Origin: CAVQWT01 sp963810815
GTDB taxonomy: Bacteria > Pseudomonadota > Gammaproteobacteria > Burkholderiales > Casimicrobiaceae
Direction: 5' to 3'
Length of the DNA stretch: 64,000 nucleotides
Assembly: GCA_963810815.1 (NCBI GenBank)
Contig: CAWEPB010000004.1
Location: forward strand, 310,001 to 374,000
The notes beneath the pieces are model-generated. The model made no database searches. It had not been told where the DNA came from and saw only the letters and a program-made list of their open reading frames with translations. Positions 45,406-54,505 of this stretch are shown here, piece after piece (the stretch's first letter is position 1; every line of letters begins with the position of its first letter). The position numbers and the translations under genes were made by a program.

Positions 45406-47097
45406 TCACTTGCCGAAATGGTCGTGATCGACGCCCGCCGCCCCCAGCGCCAGGTAGCGCTCGATCGCTGCACGCGCGCTGAACAGCATCCGCTCGCGGC
45501 CCAGGCGCCGGTCCAACCCGGCACGCCTCGCCGTCTCCAGGACCCCGGGATTCAGCCCCACCAGCCATACCACGGTGCCGCCTTCGGTCAGGCGTTGCTC
45601 GCCCTCCATCAGTGTCTGCAGGGCCGAATACTCGATGTCGGGCACGCGGCTCATGTCCACCGCCAGCACACGTGGCTTGTGCTGCGCGACCAGCGCGTGG
45701 ATACGGTCCGCCACGTATTGCGCGTTGACGAAGAACAGGCGCCCCTCGGGCCGCACGATCAGCAGCCCCTCGAACGTCTCGTCGTCCGGGTGCTCGGGCG
45801 AAAGGGGGCGCAGCACGTCGGCCCCGCGCTTGCGACCGATGACCGACACGCGCGGCTGGGCGGTCTGGCTCGCCAGCCCGATCATCGACACGATGATCGC
45901 CACCACGATGCCCTTGAGCGTGCCGAACACCAGAACCCCGAGACACGCGATCAGCGCCCAGCGAAACTCCATCGTGCGCACGCCGCGGATCGCCCGGAAC
46001 TCCGCCGGCTGGATCAGCCCGACCGAATAGACGATGACGACCGCCGCCAGCGTCGCGTGCGGCATCAGGCCCAGCAGCGGTGCCAGCAACAGCATCGTGG
46101 CCAACGCGGTGCCCGCGGTCACCAGCGACGCCTTCTGCGACTGTCCGCCCGCGGCGCGCACCACGGCGGTCTGCGACGTGCCCCCTCCAGCCGGCATCGC
46201 GCCGAACAGCGCGCCGCCCAGATTGGCCGCCCCGGTGGCGATCAGCTCGCGGTTGGCATTGACCGGAGGGTCGGCGGGTCGGGCAAAGGCGCGTCCCGCG
46301 GCGATCGTCTCGGTGAAGCTCATCAGCGCGATCCCCAGCGCGCCTGGCACCAGCTGCCCGACCAGCGCAGGATCCGGCAGCGTGAGCGACGGGAAGCCCT
46401 GCGGAATCAGGCCTACCGTCGAGACCCCCATTGCCTGCAGGCCGAAGAACCATGCGGCGGCAATGCTGCCCCCGACGGCGACCAGCGGGGCGGGAGAATG
46501 CGGCCACAGCCGTTCCATGCCGATCAGCACCGCGAATGTCGCGAGCGCCACCGCCAGCGTCATCGGCGACGTGTCGGGAACGTGCTGCACGACGCTCAGC
46601 GCGTCGGCGAAGAAGCCCTGCTTGGTGATGTGGATCCCCAGGAGCTTCGGCACCTGATCCAGCACGATCACGAGGCCGATCCCCGCCTTGAAGCCGGTCA
46701 GGACCGGCGTCGAGATGAAGTTGGCGACGAATCCCAGGCGCATCAGCCTCGCCGCGAGCAGCATCGCGCCGACCAGCGCGGCCAGCGTGGCGGTCGCGGT
46801 GACGAGCTTCGCCGGGTCGCCGTCCGGCACGACCAGTCCGAGCTGCGTGCCGGCCAGGATGGCCAGCGTGGTGGTCGAGCTGACGCTGAGTACGCGCGAC
46901 GAACCGAGCAGCGCGTAGACCGCCATCGGGATGAAGGCGGTATATAGCCCGACCGCGACCGGAAGCCCGGCCACCGTCGCGTACGCCATCGCCTTGGGCA
47001 GCACGACCGCGGCGGCCGTCAGTCCGGCCACCACGTCGAAGCGCAGCGAAGGGGCGCCGGACCGGACCGCCGTGGCGTCGGTCGGATGCGGGTTCAT
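45406..47097 (-). CDS. SulP-family anion transporter with STAS domain
   Basis: 563 residues. The transmembrane part has the SulP signature AAAVVLPKAMAYATVAGLPVAVGLYTAFIPM and the AGR/PAGGGTSQTAV region. The C-terminal STAS domain (about 440-550) includes VLAVDMSRVPDIEYSALQTL. It would carry sulfate, bicarbonate or dicarboxylates. It lies between ppk2 and bdhA on the same strand with small gaps (19 bp and 10 bp). Substrate is not visible from sequence. Confidence 0.92.
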   Translation of the reverse strand: MNPHPTDATAVRSGAPSLRFDVVAGLTAAAVVLPKAMAYATVAGLPVAVGLYTAFIPMAVYALLGSSRVLSVSSTTTLAILAGTQLGLVVPDGDPAKLVTATATLAALVGAMLLAARLMRLGFVANFISTPVLTGFKAGIGLVIVLDQVPKLLGIHITKQGFFADALSVVQHVPDTSPMTLAVALATFAVLIGMERLWPHSPAPLVAVGGSIAAAWFFGLQAMGVSTVGLIPQGFPSLTLPDPALVGQLVPGALGIALMSFTETIAAGRAFARPADPPVNANRELIATGAANLGGALFGAMPAGGGTSQTAVVRAAGGQSQKASLVTAGTALATMLLLAPLLGLMPHATLAAVVIVYSVGLIQPAEFRAIRGVRTMEFRWALIACLGVLVFGTLKGIVVAIIVSMIGLASQTAQPRVSVIGRKRGADVLRPLSPEHPDDETFEGLLIVRPEGRLFFVNAQYVADRIHALVAQHKPRVLAVDMSRVPDIEYSALQTLMEGEQRLTEGGTVVWLVGLNPGVLETARRAGLDRRLGRERMLFSARAAIERYLALGAAGVDHDHFGK

Positions 47098-47116
47098 GCC
47101 GCGTCCCGCCGCGCGA

Positions 47117-47998
47117 TCAGAACCGCTCCGGCACGTACTTGAACGGCATGTCGACCGCCTTGTAGCGGCCGATCTTGCGCTTGGGCAGCTTGACCTTCGG
47201 TGCGGGGACGGCCTTGTACGGCACCTGCTTCAGCAAGTGGCTGATGACGTTCAGGCGCACGCGCTTCTTGTCCTCCGAGCGCGCGACGAACCACGGCGCC
47301 CAGGAGGAATCGGTGGCGGCGAACATCTCGTCGCGCGCCTTGGTGTAATCGTCCCAGCGGTCGTAGGACTTCACGTCCATCGGCGACAGCTTCCACGTCT
47401 TGCGTCCGTCGCCGATCCGCGCCTCGAGCCGCCGCGTCTGCTCCTCGGGACTGACTTCCAGCCAGTACTTGAGCAGGATGACGCCGGACTTGACCATCAG
47501 CTTCTCGAACAGCGGCACGACTTCCAGGAAGCCCTTCGCCTGTTCCTTGGTGCAGAACCCCATCACGCGCTCGACGCCGGCGCGGTTGTACCAGCTGCGG
47601 TCGAAGATCACGACCTCACCCGCGGCCGGCAGGTGCGGCAGGTAGCGCTGCGCGTACATCTGGGACTTCTCGCGCTCGGTCGGCGCGGGCAGCGCGATCA
47701 CCCGGAACACGCGCGGGCTCACGCGCTCGGTGATGGCCTTGATCGTGCCACCCTTGCCGGCGCCGTCGCGGCCCTCGAACAGGATGCACACCTTGAGGCC
47801 CTTGTGCACGACCCACTGCTGGAGCTTGACCAGCTCGACGTGCAGCTTCTTCAGCTCGCGGTCGTAGTCCTTGGTCGACAGCTTCTTGCCGGGCTTCGAA
47901 TCGTCGCGCGGGCCCGCGCCTTCCTTGGCCGCGCCAGCGTTGCTCTTCGTCGCCGTGACTGCGGGTTTCGCCTTTGCCTGCGTGCTTGACTTTGCCAT
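47117..47998 (-). CDS. ppk2: Polyphosphate kinase 2
   Basis: 293 residues. It has Walker A GRDGAGKGG (76-84), Walker B VVIFDRSWYNRAGVERVMGF and the lid region TEREKSQMYAQRYL, typical of single-domain PPK2 that makes NTPs from polyphosphate. An N-terminal Ala/Lys-rich tail of about 40 residues precedes the core. ATG 47998 is chosen because GGAG stands six bases upstream; two earlier in-frame ATGs overlap that site. Upstream of sulP and bdhA on the same strand. Confidence 0.92.
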   Translation of the reverse strand: MAKSSTQAKAKPAVTATKSNAGAAKEGAGPRDDSKPGKKLSTKDYDRELKKLHVELVKLQQWVVHKGLKVCILFEGRDGAGKGGTIKAITERVSPRVFRVIALPAPTEREKSQMYAQRYLPHLPAAGEVVIFDRSWYNRAGVERVMGFCTKEQAKGFLEVVPLFEKLMVKSGVILLKYWLEVSPEEQTRRLEARIGDGRKTWKLSPMDVKSYDRWDDYTKARDEMFAATDSSWAPWFVARSEDKKRVRLNVISHLLKQVPYKAVPAPKVKLPKRKIGRYKAVDMPFKYVPERF

Positions 47999-48086
47999 CC
48001 TCATCTCCATCGATTCGATGCGCCGGATCGTTCGTCGATCGTCACGAACGGGGCAGAATCGTATCCTGGCCGCGTCCGTCGTTGCA

Positions 48087-49499
48087 TCACTGTGCCGCCA
48101 CCGGCTCCATCGCCGGCAGATCGAATCCGCCCCCGAGCGCCAGGTGCAGGTTGACGCGCTGCGCCAGCCGCTCGGTCTGCACGCGCAGCAGCGAGATGCG
48201 CGCCGAATACAACGCGAGCTGGCTCTGCTCGACCGCGCGCAGGTCGACGCTGCCCACGCGGTACTGGATCTGCACGAGTTCCAGTGCCCGCTCGCTGTCC
48301 CTGACGGTGGCCCCGAGGATCGCTTCGCGGTCGCGCAGCGCGTTCTCGGCCGCCAGCGCGTTCTCGACCTCGCCGAACGCCCGTTGCCCGGCGCGTGCGT
48401 ACTCGGCAACCGCCTGCTTCTGCTCGGCAGAGCGGATCTCCACCTGCGCCCGCAGCGCGCCGCCCTGGTACAAGGGCGCGATCAGGTTGCCGCCGAAGCT
48501 CCAGATGGGGTTGCTGGCGTCCTTCAGCACGATCAGGTCGCTCGACACGCTGCTGCCGCCCGCGGTCAGGCTGATGCGCGGAAGCTGCGCCGCGCGCGCT
48601 TCGCCCACCCGGTCGAACGCCGCGGCGACGCGGCGCTCCGCCGCGATCACGTCAGGCCGGCGCTCGAGCAGCTGCGAGGGCATGCCCACCGGCACCGGCG
48701 GCGGCATCGGCGCGAGGCGCAGGGCGACGGCGACTTCCGCGGCCGGGTAGCGCCCGAGCAGCAGCTCCAGCGCGCGCAGCGCCTGCTCGCGCGCCAGCTC
48801 GATCTGGCGCAACCGGTCGCGGAAGGTGCCGACGTTCACCTGCGCTTCCGCCACCGCCTGCTCGTTGCCGTTGCCGACGCGCAGGCGGTCCTGCGCGACG
48901 CGCAGCAGCGACTCCGAGGAGCGGAGCCCTTCCTGCACGATTGCCCGCTGCAGTCCGGCCTCGATGGCCAGGAACCAGCTCTTGGCCACCATCGCGGCCA
49001 GCGATTGGCGCGCATAGGCGTAGTCGGCCACGGCGGCCGCGGATTGCGCTTCCGCCGCCGCCTGCCCGTAACGCACGCGGCCCCAGATGTCGAGTTCCAG
49101 CGACGCGTTCAGCCAGACCCCGTCCAGGCCCCCGCTGCCTCCCGACTTGCCGCCACCCATGCCCAGCAGCCCCACCGAGGGAAGCAACGACGCACTCGAC
49201 ACCTTCACGTACCCGGCGGCCTGCTCGACGCGCGCCGCCGCCACCTGCAGGTCGGCGTTGTACGCCAGCGCCTCGGAAACGAGCGGGGGCAGCGCCGGAT
49301 CGTCGAACGTCGCCAGCCAGCGGTCCGCCACCGGTGCCCCGACGCCGCCGGCCGCCTTGAACGCCGACGGCACTTCCGTGTGCGGCAGCGCCTGCTTCCG
49401 CAGGTCGTCCGTCGACGGCGGAGGGTTGAGCGCGCAGCCCGCTACGACGGCCACCAGCGCCGCCGCGAGGACTCTGAGGGCAATGAAAGCGGCGCGCAT
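48087..49499 (-). CDS. Outer-membrane efflux lipoprotein (NodT/TolC family)
   Basis: 470 residues. The lipobox is VAGCAL near residue 22. Two outer-membrane-efflux repeats follow (ELDIWGRVRYGQAAAEAQSAAA and GGALRAQVEIRSAEQKQAVAEYA), with PLYQGGALR and the ERRPDVIAAERRVAAA signature of NodT-type factors. It forms the outer channel of a tripartite pump. Last gene of an operon behind the membrane-fusion protein, with which it overlaps by one base. Confidence 0.92.
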   Translation of the reverse strand: MRAAFIALRVLAAALVAVVAGCALNPPPSTDDLRKQALPHTEVPSAFKAAGGVGAPVADRWLATFDDPALPPLVSEALAYNADLQVAAARVEQAAGYVKVSSASLLPSVGLLGMGGGKSGGSGGLDGVWLNASLELDIWGRVRYGQAAAEAQSAAAVADYAYARQSLAAMVAKSWFLAIEAGLQRAIVQEGLRSSESLLRVAQDRLRVGNGNEQAVAEAQVNVGTFRDRLRQIELAREQALRALELLLGRYPAAEVAVALRLAPMPPPVPVGMPSQLLERRPDVIAAERRVAAAFDRVGEARAAQLPRISLTAGGSSVSSDLIVLKDASNPIWSFGGNLIAPLYQGGALRAQVEIRSAEQKQAVAEYARAGQRAFGEVENALAAENALRDREAILGATVRDSERALELVQIQYRVGSVDLRAVEQSQLALYSARISLLRVQTERLAQRVNLHLALGGGFDLPAMEPVAAQ

Positions 49500-50719
49500 C
49501 AGTGCAGCTTGAGCACGAGGTAATCCATGATCGAGTTGATGCGCAGGATCACCATCCGCAGGATGTGGATCGCCTGCGCGTGCTCGGTGTAGACCGCTCC
49601 CCCGCCCACCGCTCCGGCCGGGAGGAACAGCTCGCGGTCCCGTTCAGCGACGAGAAGCTTGACGGGGAACCGGCCCGGCACCTGCGGGTAGGCGCCGGTC
49701 TGCGGCAGCGTGCCCGACTGCGGCACCTGCCCCTGGCCTTGCGCCCAGACGATCGAGTCCACCGATGCCTTGATCACGCGCCCCGGGTAGTTGTGCAGCG
49801 TGAACTCAGCCGGGTTGCCCGGTTCCACAAACAGCAGTTCGTTCTGCGCGTAGAGCGCGACGATCTGATACTCCTCCTCGACGAAGCTCATCGCCGGGGC
49901 CAGCGGCATCGCGACCGTGTACGAACCCGGCCGCAACTGGACGTTGATCGCGTAGCCGCTGGTCGGCGCGAAGACCGCCGTCTGGTCGAGGTTCCACTGC
50001 GCGTTGGCGAGGTCCGCACGGCTCAAGTCGACCTGCGCCTTCGCGGTCGCGAGCTGCGCGCGGGCAGCGGCGACCGAGGCCTGCTCGCCGTTCACCTGCC
50101 CCGACAGCTTCTGCGTGACCTGCGCCTCGTTGGCAACGGCGGTGGCGATCTGGCCCTCGAGTTCGGTCACGTTGGCTTCGGCCTGTTCCAGCGTGAATTT
50201 GTCGCCGGCGCCGGTCGCGACCAGTTCACGGTACTGCCGCACCCGCAGCCGCGCGAGCTCCAGTTTGGGCTGCAGTGCGCTGACCTGCCCACTCGCCGAC
50301 TTCAACTGTTCCTGCAGCTGGCGGGCGCCGGCGGAGGCATCCACCAGACCCGCGGCGGCCTGCGCGAGCTTCGCCTCGTCGGCGGCGAGCCTCGACTTGG
50401 CGACGTTGAGGTCGTTCTGGTACGGCGTCGGGTCGATGCGGAACAGGAGCTCGCCCTTCTTGACCAGCCGGTTGGGCTCGACCGGCACCTCGATCACACG
50501 TCCGCGCACCTGGGGAATGATCTGCACGACGTACTTGATGACGCGCACGTCGGACGACGACGGCGCCACCACGTTGAGCGTCAGGATCAGCGCCGTCAGC
50601 GCGACGATCGGGATGACGACGACGGTGACCTGCGACGTGGTGTTCCACGGCAGCCACTTGAACTTGATGAAGATCAGCCAGACGAAGAAGGCATAGATTC
50701 CGAGCAGAAGGGCTTCCAT
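49499..50719 (-). CDS. HlyD-family membrane-fusion protein (YiaV-like)
   Basis: 406 residues. One N-terminal transmembrane helix near residues 30-50, then a biotinyl-lipoyl-like domain (VRGRVIEVPVEPNRLVKKGELLFRIDPTPY), a long coiled hairpin and a barrel domain with APTSGYAINVQLRPG. EmrA/YiaV-type adaptor linking an inner-membrane partner to the outer channel. It overlaps the upstream DUF3302 gene by one base. The DUF3302-HlyD pair matches E. coli yiaW-yiaV. No dedicated transporter gene is in the operon. Confidence 0.9.
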   Translation of the reverse strand: MEALLLGIYAFFVWLIFIKFKWLPWNTTSQVTVVVIPIVALTALILTLNVVAPSSSDVRVIKYVVQIIPQVRGRVIEVPVEPNRLVKKGELLFRIDPTPYQNDLNVAKSRLAADEAKLAQAAAGLVDASAGARQLQEQLKSASGQVSALQPKLELARLRVRQYRELVATGAGDKFTLEQAEANVTELEGQIATAVANEAQVTQKLSGQVNGEQASVAAARAQLATAKAQVDLSRADLANAQWNLDQTAVFAPTSGYAINVQLRPGSYTVAMPLAPAMSFVEEEYQIVALYAQNELLFVEPGNPAEFTLHNYPGRVIKASVDSIVWAQGQGQVPQSGTLPQTGAYPQVPGRFPVKLLVAERDRELFLPAGAVGGGAVYTEHAQAIHILRMVILRINSIMDYLVLKLH

Positions 50720-51198
50720 CAGGCGCTCCCTGCCTTTCCGCCGGCACCGGCCGGCGCCGGCTGCGCCGCGATGGGCGCGGCCGGTGCTGCCTGCGCCGCG
50801 ACCAGTTCGCGCCGCAGTGCCTTGAGTTCCGGCGTCAGCCCGCCCTTGGCGTCGATCGCGTCGAGTTCCTCGCGCAGGTGCGCAAGCTCATGGCCGGGCA
50901 GTTCTCCCGCGCGCGCCCTGGCGCCCATCTCGTGGAAATAGTCGTCGTGTTTCTCGGTCCCGTAGGCCATCTTGTAGGTCACCGGCTTCACGTACGCCCA
51001 CAGCCAGGCGATCGGCCACAGCATGCCGCCGAACACCAGCGACAGCAGGCACAGCATCTGGATGGCGTCGCGCTGCGGATGGTGGCGCTTGTGGGCGATC
51101 TTCTCCGGCAGGATGTGCACCAGCCAGAACAGCACGATCCCGCCGATCGGGACGAAAATGATGACGAACCAGGCGAGGTACATCGCCGCGGAGTCCAT
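50719..51198 (-). CDS. DUF3302 inner-membrane protein (YiaW-like)
   Basis: 159 residues. Two hydrophobic helices (YLAWFVIIFVPIGGIVLFWL and MLCLLSLVFGGMLWPIAWLWAY) separated by IAHKRHHPQRDAIQ, then a cytoplasmic tail with TYKMAYGTEKHDDYFHEM, as in DUF3302. The tail ends in an Ala/Pro-rich stretch. First gene of the three-gene efflux operon. It may be the inner-membrane partner of the YiaV-like adaptor; this is inferred from its constant pairing. Confidence 0.85.
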   Translation of the reverse strand: MDSAAMYLAWFVIIFVPIGGIVLFWLVHILPEKIAHKRHHPQRDAIQMLCLLSLVFGGMLWPIAWLWAYVKPVTYKMAYGTEKHDDYFHEMGARARAGELPGHELAHLREELDAIDAKGGLTPELKALRRELVAAQAAPAAPIAAQPAPAGAGGKAGSA

Positions 51199-51719
51199 GA
51201 GTTCCGGCGGGAGGAACGATGCCTGCGCTCCGGGCGGGAAGATCAGGCTGGCGACGGCGAGTCGCCAACGCTGCCCAGGGGGAGCGCGATGCGGACGAGG
51301 AAATGCGGAACTTCATCGGTGAACAGACCTCCATGGGCTTGCAGCGAGCGACCGCGGGATGCCCCGCCGACCGCCGCTCACCCGCGGCTGCGCCCATCGG
51401 GCACTGCCGCGTGCGGCAAGATTCGAATTCACGGACCGCCTTTACCGCAGACTCGGGCTGCGCTTTCAGGCGGGCACGCCAACGCGCCTCGGCCGGGGTG
51501 ACGGTCCTCGTCGACAAGGGATCGACCCGATCCACATGTTCGACCGTGGAAACGCGATTATTCGCCAATCCCTGAACACGCCGGCAATTTCTGCCAGCGT
51601 CTGGCATTTTCCGACAAGTCTGCCGGAACAGCTTGCGGCGAATCAATCGCCGGGTCCGGCATTGCCGTCCGGCCCGGCAGGCGGCAAAGCCCGGCCGGCG
51701 AGTTCGTCCGCCGCGGCGC
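51199..51719. other. Intergenic region with nested dyads, 521 bp
   Basis: No convincing gene. At 51581-51626 two inverted repeats are nested: outer CCGGCA (51581-51586)/TGCCGG (51621-51626) and inner TGCCAG (51592-51597)-CGT-CTGGCA (51601-51606). This stretch is clearly richer in AT than its surroundings and may be the control region of the efflux operon starting at 51198, although it lies some 390 bp upstream of that start. Confidence 0.4.
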
Positions 51720-52400
51720 TCAGAATGTTGCGCCAATCGAGCCGACGAAGACCTGGTCCCCGGCTCCCGGGTTGAACCAGTACCCGCCGAGGGTGACGGG
51801 ACCCCAGGTTCCCTGGACGAACGGGCCGCGCTGGAACTCGCGGTCGCCGCCATAGGCCCGGGTGCGCTGGCCGGCGATCCCGATGCGAAGCCACTCGACC
51901 GGCCGGAAACCCAGCTCGCTCCACGCGTAGAAGTAGCTGTCGCTCTTCTCCGCGCGGTCGTCGACGTATTCGGCCTCGACGTAGAAATCGAGCGACTTCC
52001 AGGCGACGCTCGCCTCCAGCCCCGGCACGAAGGCCCGCACCGAACCCCACGCCCCGCCCAGCAGCGGCGTCAGCTCCCAGGTGACGGCCTCCCCGCCGGA
52101 AAACGTCCAGCCGACGAAGGCCGAACGCGCGCCGACCGACTCGTAGTTGTACCTGGCCTCCAGGTGCAGCGGCCCGCGGTCGCCGGCCGCGATGGCCGAG
52201 GTGTAGTTGTCGCCGCCACGAACCACGGTGGGATAGGCGGTGACCGCGAACTCCCAGGAAGGCCTGTCGGGACGGGACGCGCGGCGCCCGGCGTGGTCGT
52301 CGCCGAGGTCACCCTCGCCGGCGCTGGCCGAGGTGGCACCGATCGCGGTGAGGGTGGTGAGGGCGACCAATGTCGCGAGGCCGCGGGACACGGATCTCAT
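51720..52400 (-). CDS. Predicted outer-membrane beta-barrel protein
   Basis: 226 residues with a signal peptide (TLVALTTLTAIGATSASAGE). The mature part is a series of alternating amphipathic strands rich in Trp, Tyr and Gly (WEFAVTAYPTVV, LHLEARYNYESVG, TWELTPLLGGAWG, LDFYVEAEYV, VTLGGYWFNPG) and ends with a C-terminal Phe (GSIGATF), the BAM recognition signal. The function is unknown. Its start overlaps the stop of the upstream membrane gene (ATGA), suggesting a two-gene unit. Confidence 0.75.
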   Translation of the reverse strand: MRSVSRGLATLVALTTLTAIGATSASAGEGDLGDDHAGRRASRPDRPSWEFAVTAYPTVVRGGDNYTSAIAAGDRGPLHLEARYNYESVGARSAFVGWTFSGGEAVTWELTPLLGGAWGSVRAFVPGLEASVAWKSLDFYVEAEYVDDRAEKSDSYFYAWSELGFRPVEWLRIGIAGQRTRAYGGDREFQRGPFVQGTWGPVTLGGYWFNPGAGDQVFVGSIGATF

Positions 52401-53071
52401 CCGCCGAGCGCCATGATCGCGCCGACCAGCGCCGCGCCCACGCCGACCATCATGAAGCCGAACCTCCAGCTGCCGTAGCCGGCGTAGTGGCCGAGCGCGA
52501 ACCCGCCCCAGAAGAGCATCGCGAGCGCGGTCACGCGCGACACGGTCATCGCCGTGGCGACGTCGCCGATCAGCGCGAACGGCAGCACGACCGGAAAGGT
52601 CGAGGCGACGACGATCAGGAATATCGCCAGCGATGCGAGCAGGTCGTCGCGCCGCAGACGCGGCCGCGCGGGCAAGCCCTTCAGCGCGACGATGCGCCCG
52701 CGGATCGCCTCCAGCTCCACCGGCGAGAACAGCTTCGCGACCGGCCGCGACAGCGAGCGCTCGATGAGGCCGCGACCGGCTTCCGGATCGGCCGCGGACC
52801 GCACCGAAACGACCAGCGTGAACGTCTTCGCGCGCTCGGTGAGGGTGCGCACCAGGTACATCACCGCGTCGACGAGCCCCCACGCGAGGTTGCACCCCAG
52901 CGCGGCGGTGAACATCGACCGGACTTCCTCGCGGCCGGACTCGGCCACCGACAGGGCACCCACGAACGACAGCGCCATGAACAGGCCGAACAGCAGTTCG
53001 GACACGCGGTCGACGACGTTGAGCACCGGCTCGCGCACCGGCCGCTCGGACAGTGATTCGATCTGCGTCAT
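52397..53071 (-). CDS. Multi-helix inner-membrane protein (VIT1/CCC1-like, tentative)
   Basis: 224 residues with about five hydrophobic segments: two N-terminal (ELLFGLFMALSFVGAL, CNLAWGLVDAVMYLV) and three C-terminal (LAIFLIVVASTFPVVLPFAL, VTALAMLFWGGFALG, GFMMVGVGAALVGAIMAL), with a charged middle loop. The arrangement resembles VIT1/CCC1 iron/manganese transporters, but the defining motifs are weak. Translationally coupled to the downstream beta-barrel gene by an ATGA overlap. Treat the family as tentative. Confidence 0.6.
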   Translation of the reverse strand: MTQIESLSERPVREPVLNVVDRVSELLFGLFMALSFVGALSVAESGREEVRSMFTAALGCNLAWGLVDAVMYLVRTLTERAKTFTLVVSVRSAADPEAGRGLIERSLSRPVAKLFSPVELEAIRGRIVALKGLPARPRLRRDDLLASLAIFLIVVASTFPVVLPFALIGDVATAMTVSRVTALAMLFWGGFALGHYAGYGSWRFGFMMVGVGAALVGAIMALGG

Positions 53072-53184
53072 GGTCGTCTCGTAGTGCGCGCGCTGGAGCA
53101 GCCAGACGGGCGAGGCGCGAGTCTACAACACCGGGGAGCGGACGCGTCGCACCGTTCGCGTTCGCCACGGCGAGCCCGGCGGGA

Positions 53185-53206
53185 CTATACTGAATATGTT
53201 GTATAG
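53185..53206 (+). promoter_or_regulatory. Promoter-like palindrome CTATAC-N10-GTATAG
   Basis: A perfect 6-bp inverted repeat, CTATAC (53185-53190) and GTATAG (53201-53206), contains a -10-like TATACT (53187-53192) on the plus strand. It precedes a small Cys-rich frame. No strong -35 is seen. The dyad may be an operator. Confidence 0.4.
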
Positions 53207-53243
53207 ATCAGTTGCCGGGCGGCGGCGGAACAGCGATGCGCCA

Positions 53244-53531
53244 ATGGCGCCGGACTGGTCCGGCCGGCACCCCTGCCCACGGGGAGGAGCGATTTTCGAT
53301 TCCCCATTCGAATTCTGCGCGATCTGCAGGCAGTACGTGCTGCTCGACCAGACGCAGAGGCAGTGCGCGCTCGAGCATGTCTGCGCCCCCAACACGACCT
53401 GCCCGCTGCGCCGTTACTTCACCGGGATCGAGTTCGGTCGCGAACCGGAGGCCGCCGAAGCCCGCCAGCGGCTTGGCGTGGTGCCGCTCCAGCGCCGGAA
53501 CGCCCGCGTGAAGGCACTGGGATCGGTGTAG
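53244..53531 (+). CDS. Small Cys-rich protein, possible zinc ribbon
   Basis: About 95 residues from ATG 53244, or about 80 if translation begins at ATT 53291, which follows a strong GGGGAGGAG. The core has CAICRQYVLLDQTQRQCA, HVC and TTCP: paired cysteines and a His spaced like a zinc-binding ribbon. The Cys pattern, not expected from chance reading of this DNA, supports a real gene. The 3' end overlaps the convergent AraC gene by 118 bp. A palindromic promoter lies upstream. Function unknown. Confidence 0.5.
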   Translation: MAPDWSGRHPCPRGGAIFDSPFEFCAICRQYVLLDQTQRQCALEHVCAPNTTCPLRRYFTGIEFGREPEAAEARQRLGVVPLQRRNARVKALGSV

Positions 53532-54505
53532 TCGAGCAGCACGGCGATCTGGCTCACGTCCATCGCCGAGTCCTCGAGCATCTGCCGGGCGATCTCGAAG
53601 CGGCACTCGTCGACGAGTGCCTGGAAGCTGACGCCGAAAGCATCCAGACGGCGACTCAGCGTACGCGAATGCATCGAGAACAGGGCCGCGACCCGGTCGG
53701 CCCTCGAGTGTCCGGTGACGAGTGCCGTGCGCAGCACGCTGCGAACCTGCTCCGGGAAGTCGGCGCCATGCCGGACCTCGAGCGCGTCGATCTGCCCTTG
53801 CAGCAGCCGGCGCACCTCGGAATCGGCGCTCCGCAGCGTGTGACTCAACCAATCGGCCGAGAACACCACCGCGTTCTGCTCGGCGTCGAAGCGCAGCGGT
53901 GCCTTGAAGAACCTTCGGTAGGGCCCGACATCGTCCGGCTTGCGGTGGCCGAAACGAACCTCGACGGGCTTCCAGTGGGGGCCGCACAGGTCGCGCATGA
54001 TGTTGACCATTATCGCGACCGCGCCGCTCCCGACCTGGTCGATCGCCTCTGTGTGCGGCTGATAGATGTCGTAGCCGAGTGTCACCAGGCCATCGTCCAC
54101 CGCCAACGTCGTCACCGCGCCGCGGACGTGGTGATGCATGTGGCGAACGAGGCTGCGCAGCGCCGTTTCCACGTCCGGGGAGTACTTCACCAGCAGGCCC
54201 ACGAGCCCCAGCGAATGCAGCCCCGCCTCCGCACCCACCAGGATTCCGAGGTGGCGGCAGCCGGTGCTGGCCACGCAATGCGACATCAGGCGATTGCGGG
54301 CTGCGAAGGAAACCTCGTTGTCGGGATCGTCGAACAGCGCGAGGTCGAACCCCACCTCGGCCATCAGCCGGGCCGGGTCTGCGCCCAGACGCCGGAGGAC
54401 GGCCGGAAGGGCCGCGGTGGCGCCGATGCGAACCGTCCCTTCGACGGACCGGCGAATCGCCCGTGGCCGTCCCGTGCCGCCTGATTGTCGCTTCGTTGAT
54501 TTCAC
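53414..54505 (-). CDS. AraC-family transcriptional regulator
   Basis: 363 residues. The N-terminal 200 residues match the arabinose-binding-like domain of OruR/ArgR-type AraC regulators (RLMSHCVASTGCRHLGILVG, LVRHMHHHVRGA). The C-terminal double helix-turn-helix includes RTLSRRLDAFGVSFQALVDECRFEIARQML and DVSQIAVLLDYTDPSAFTRAFRRW. GTG 54505 is the best start. Divergent from the secreted-protein genes at 54.7 kb, which are possible targets. Ligand unknown. Confidence 0.9.
   Translation of the reverse strand: MKSTKRQSGGTGRPRAIRRSVEGTVRIGATAALPAVLRRLGADPARLMAEVGFDLALFDDPDNEVSFAARNRLMSHCVASTGCRHLGILVGAEAGLHSLGLVGLLVKYSPDVETALRSLVRHMHHHVRGAVTTLAVDDGLVTLGYDIYQPHTEAIDQVGSGAVAIMVNIMRDLCGPHWKPVEVRFGHRKPDDVGPYRRFFKAPLRFDAEQNAVVFSADWLSHTLRSADSEVRRLLQGQIDALEVRHGADFPEQVRSVLRTALVTGHSRADRVAALFSMHSRTLSRRLDAFGVSFQALVDECRFEIARQMLEDSAMDVSQIAVLLDYTDPSAFTRAFRRWSGTTPSRWRASAASGSRPNSIPVK

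Noticed and set aside
51592..51612. A sigma-54 promoter near TGGCAGAAATTGC (minus strand)
   Set aside because: The GG-to-GC spacing is 8 rather than 10 bases.
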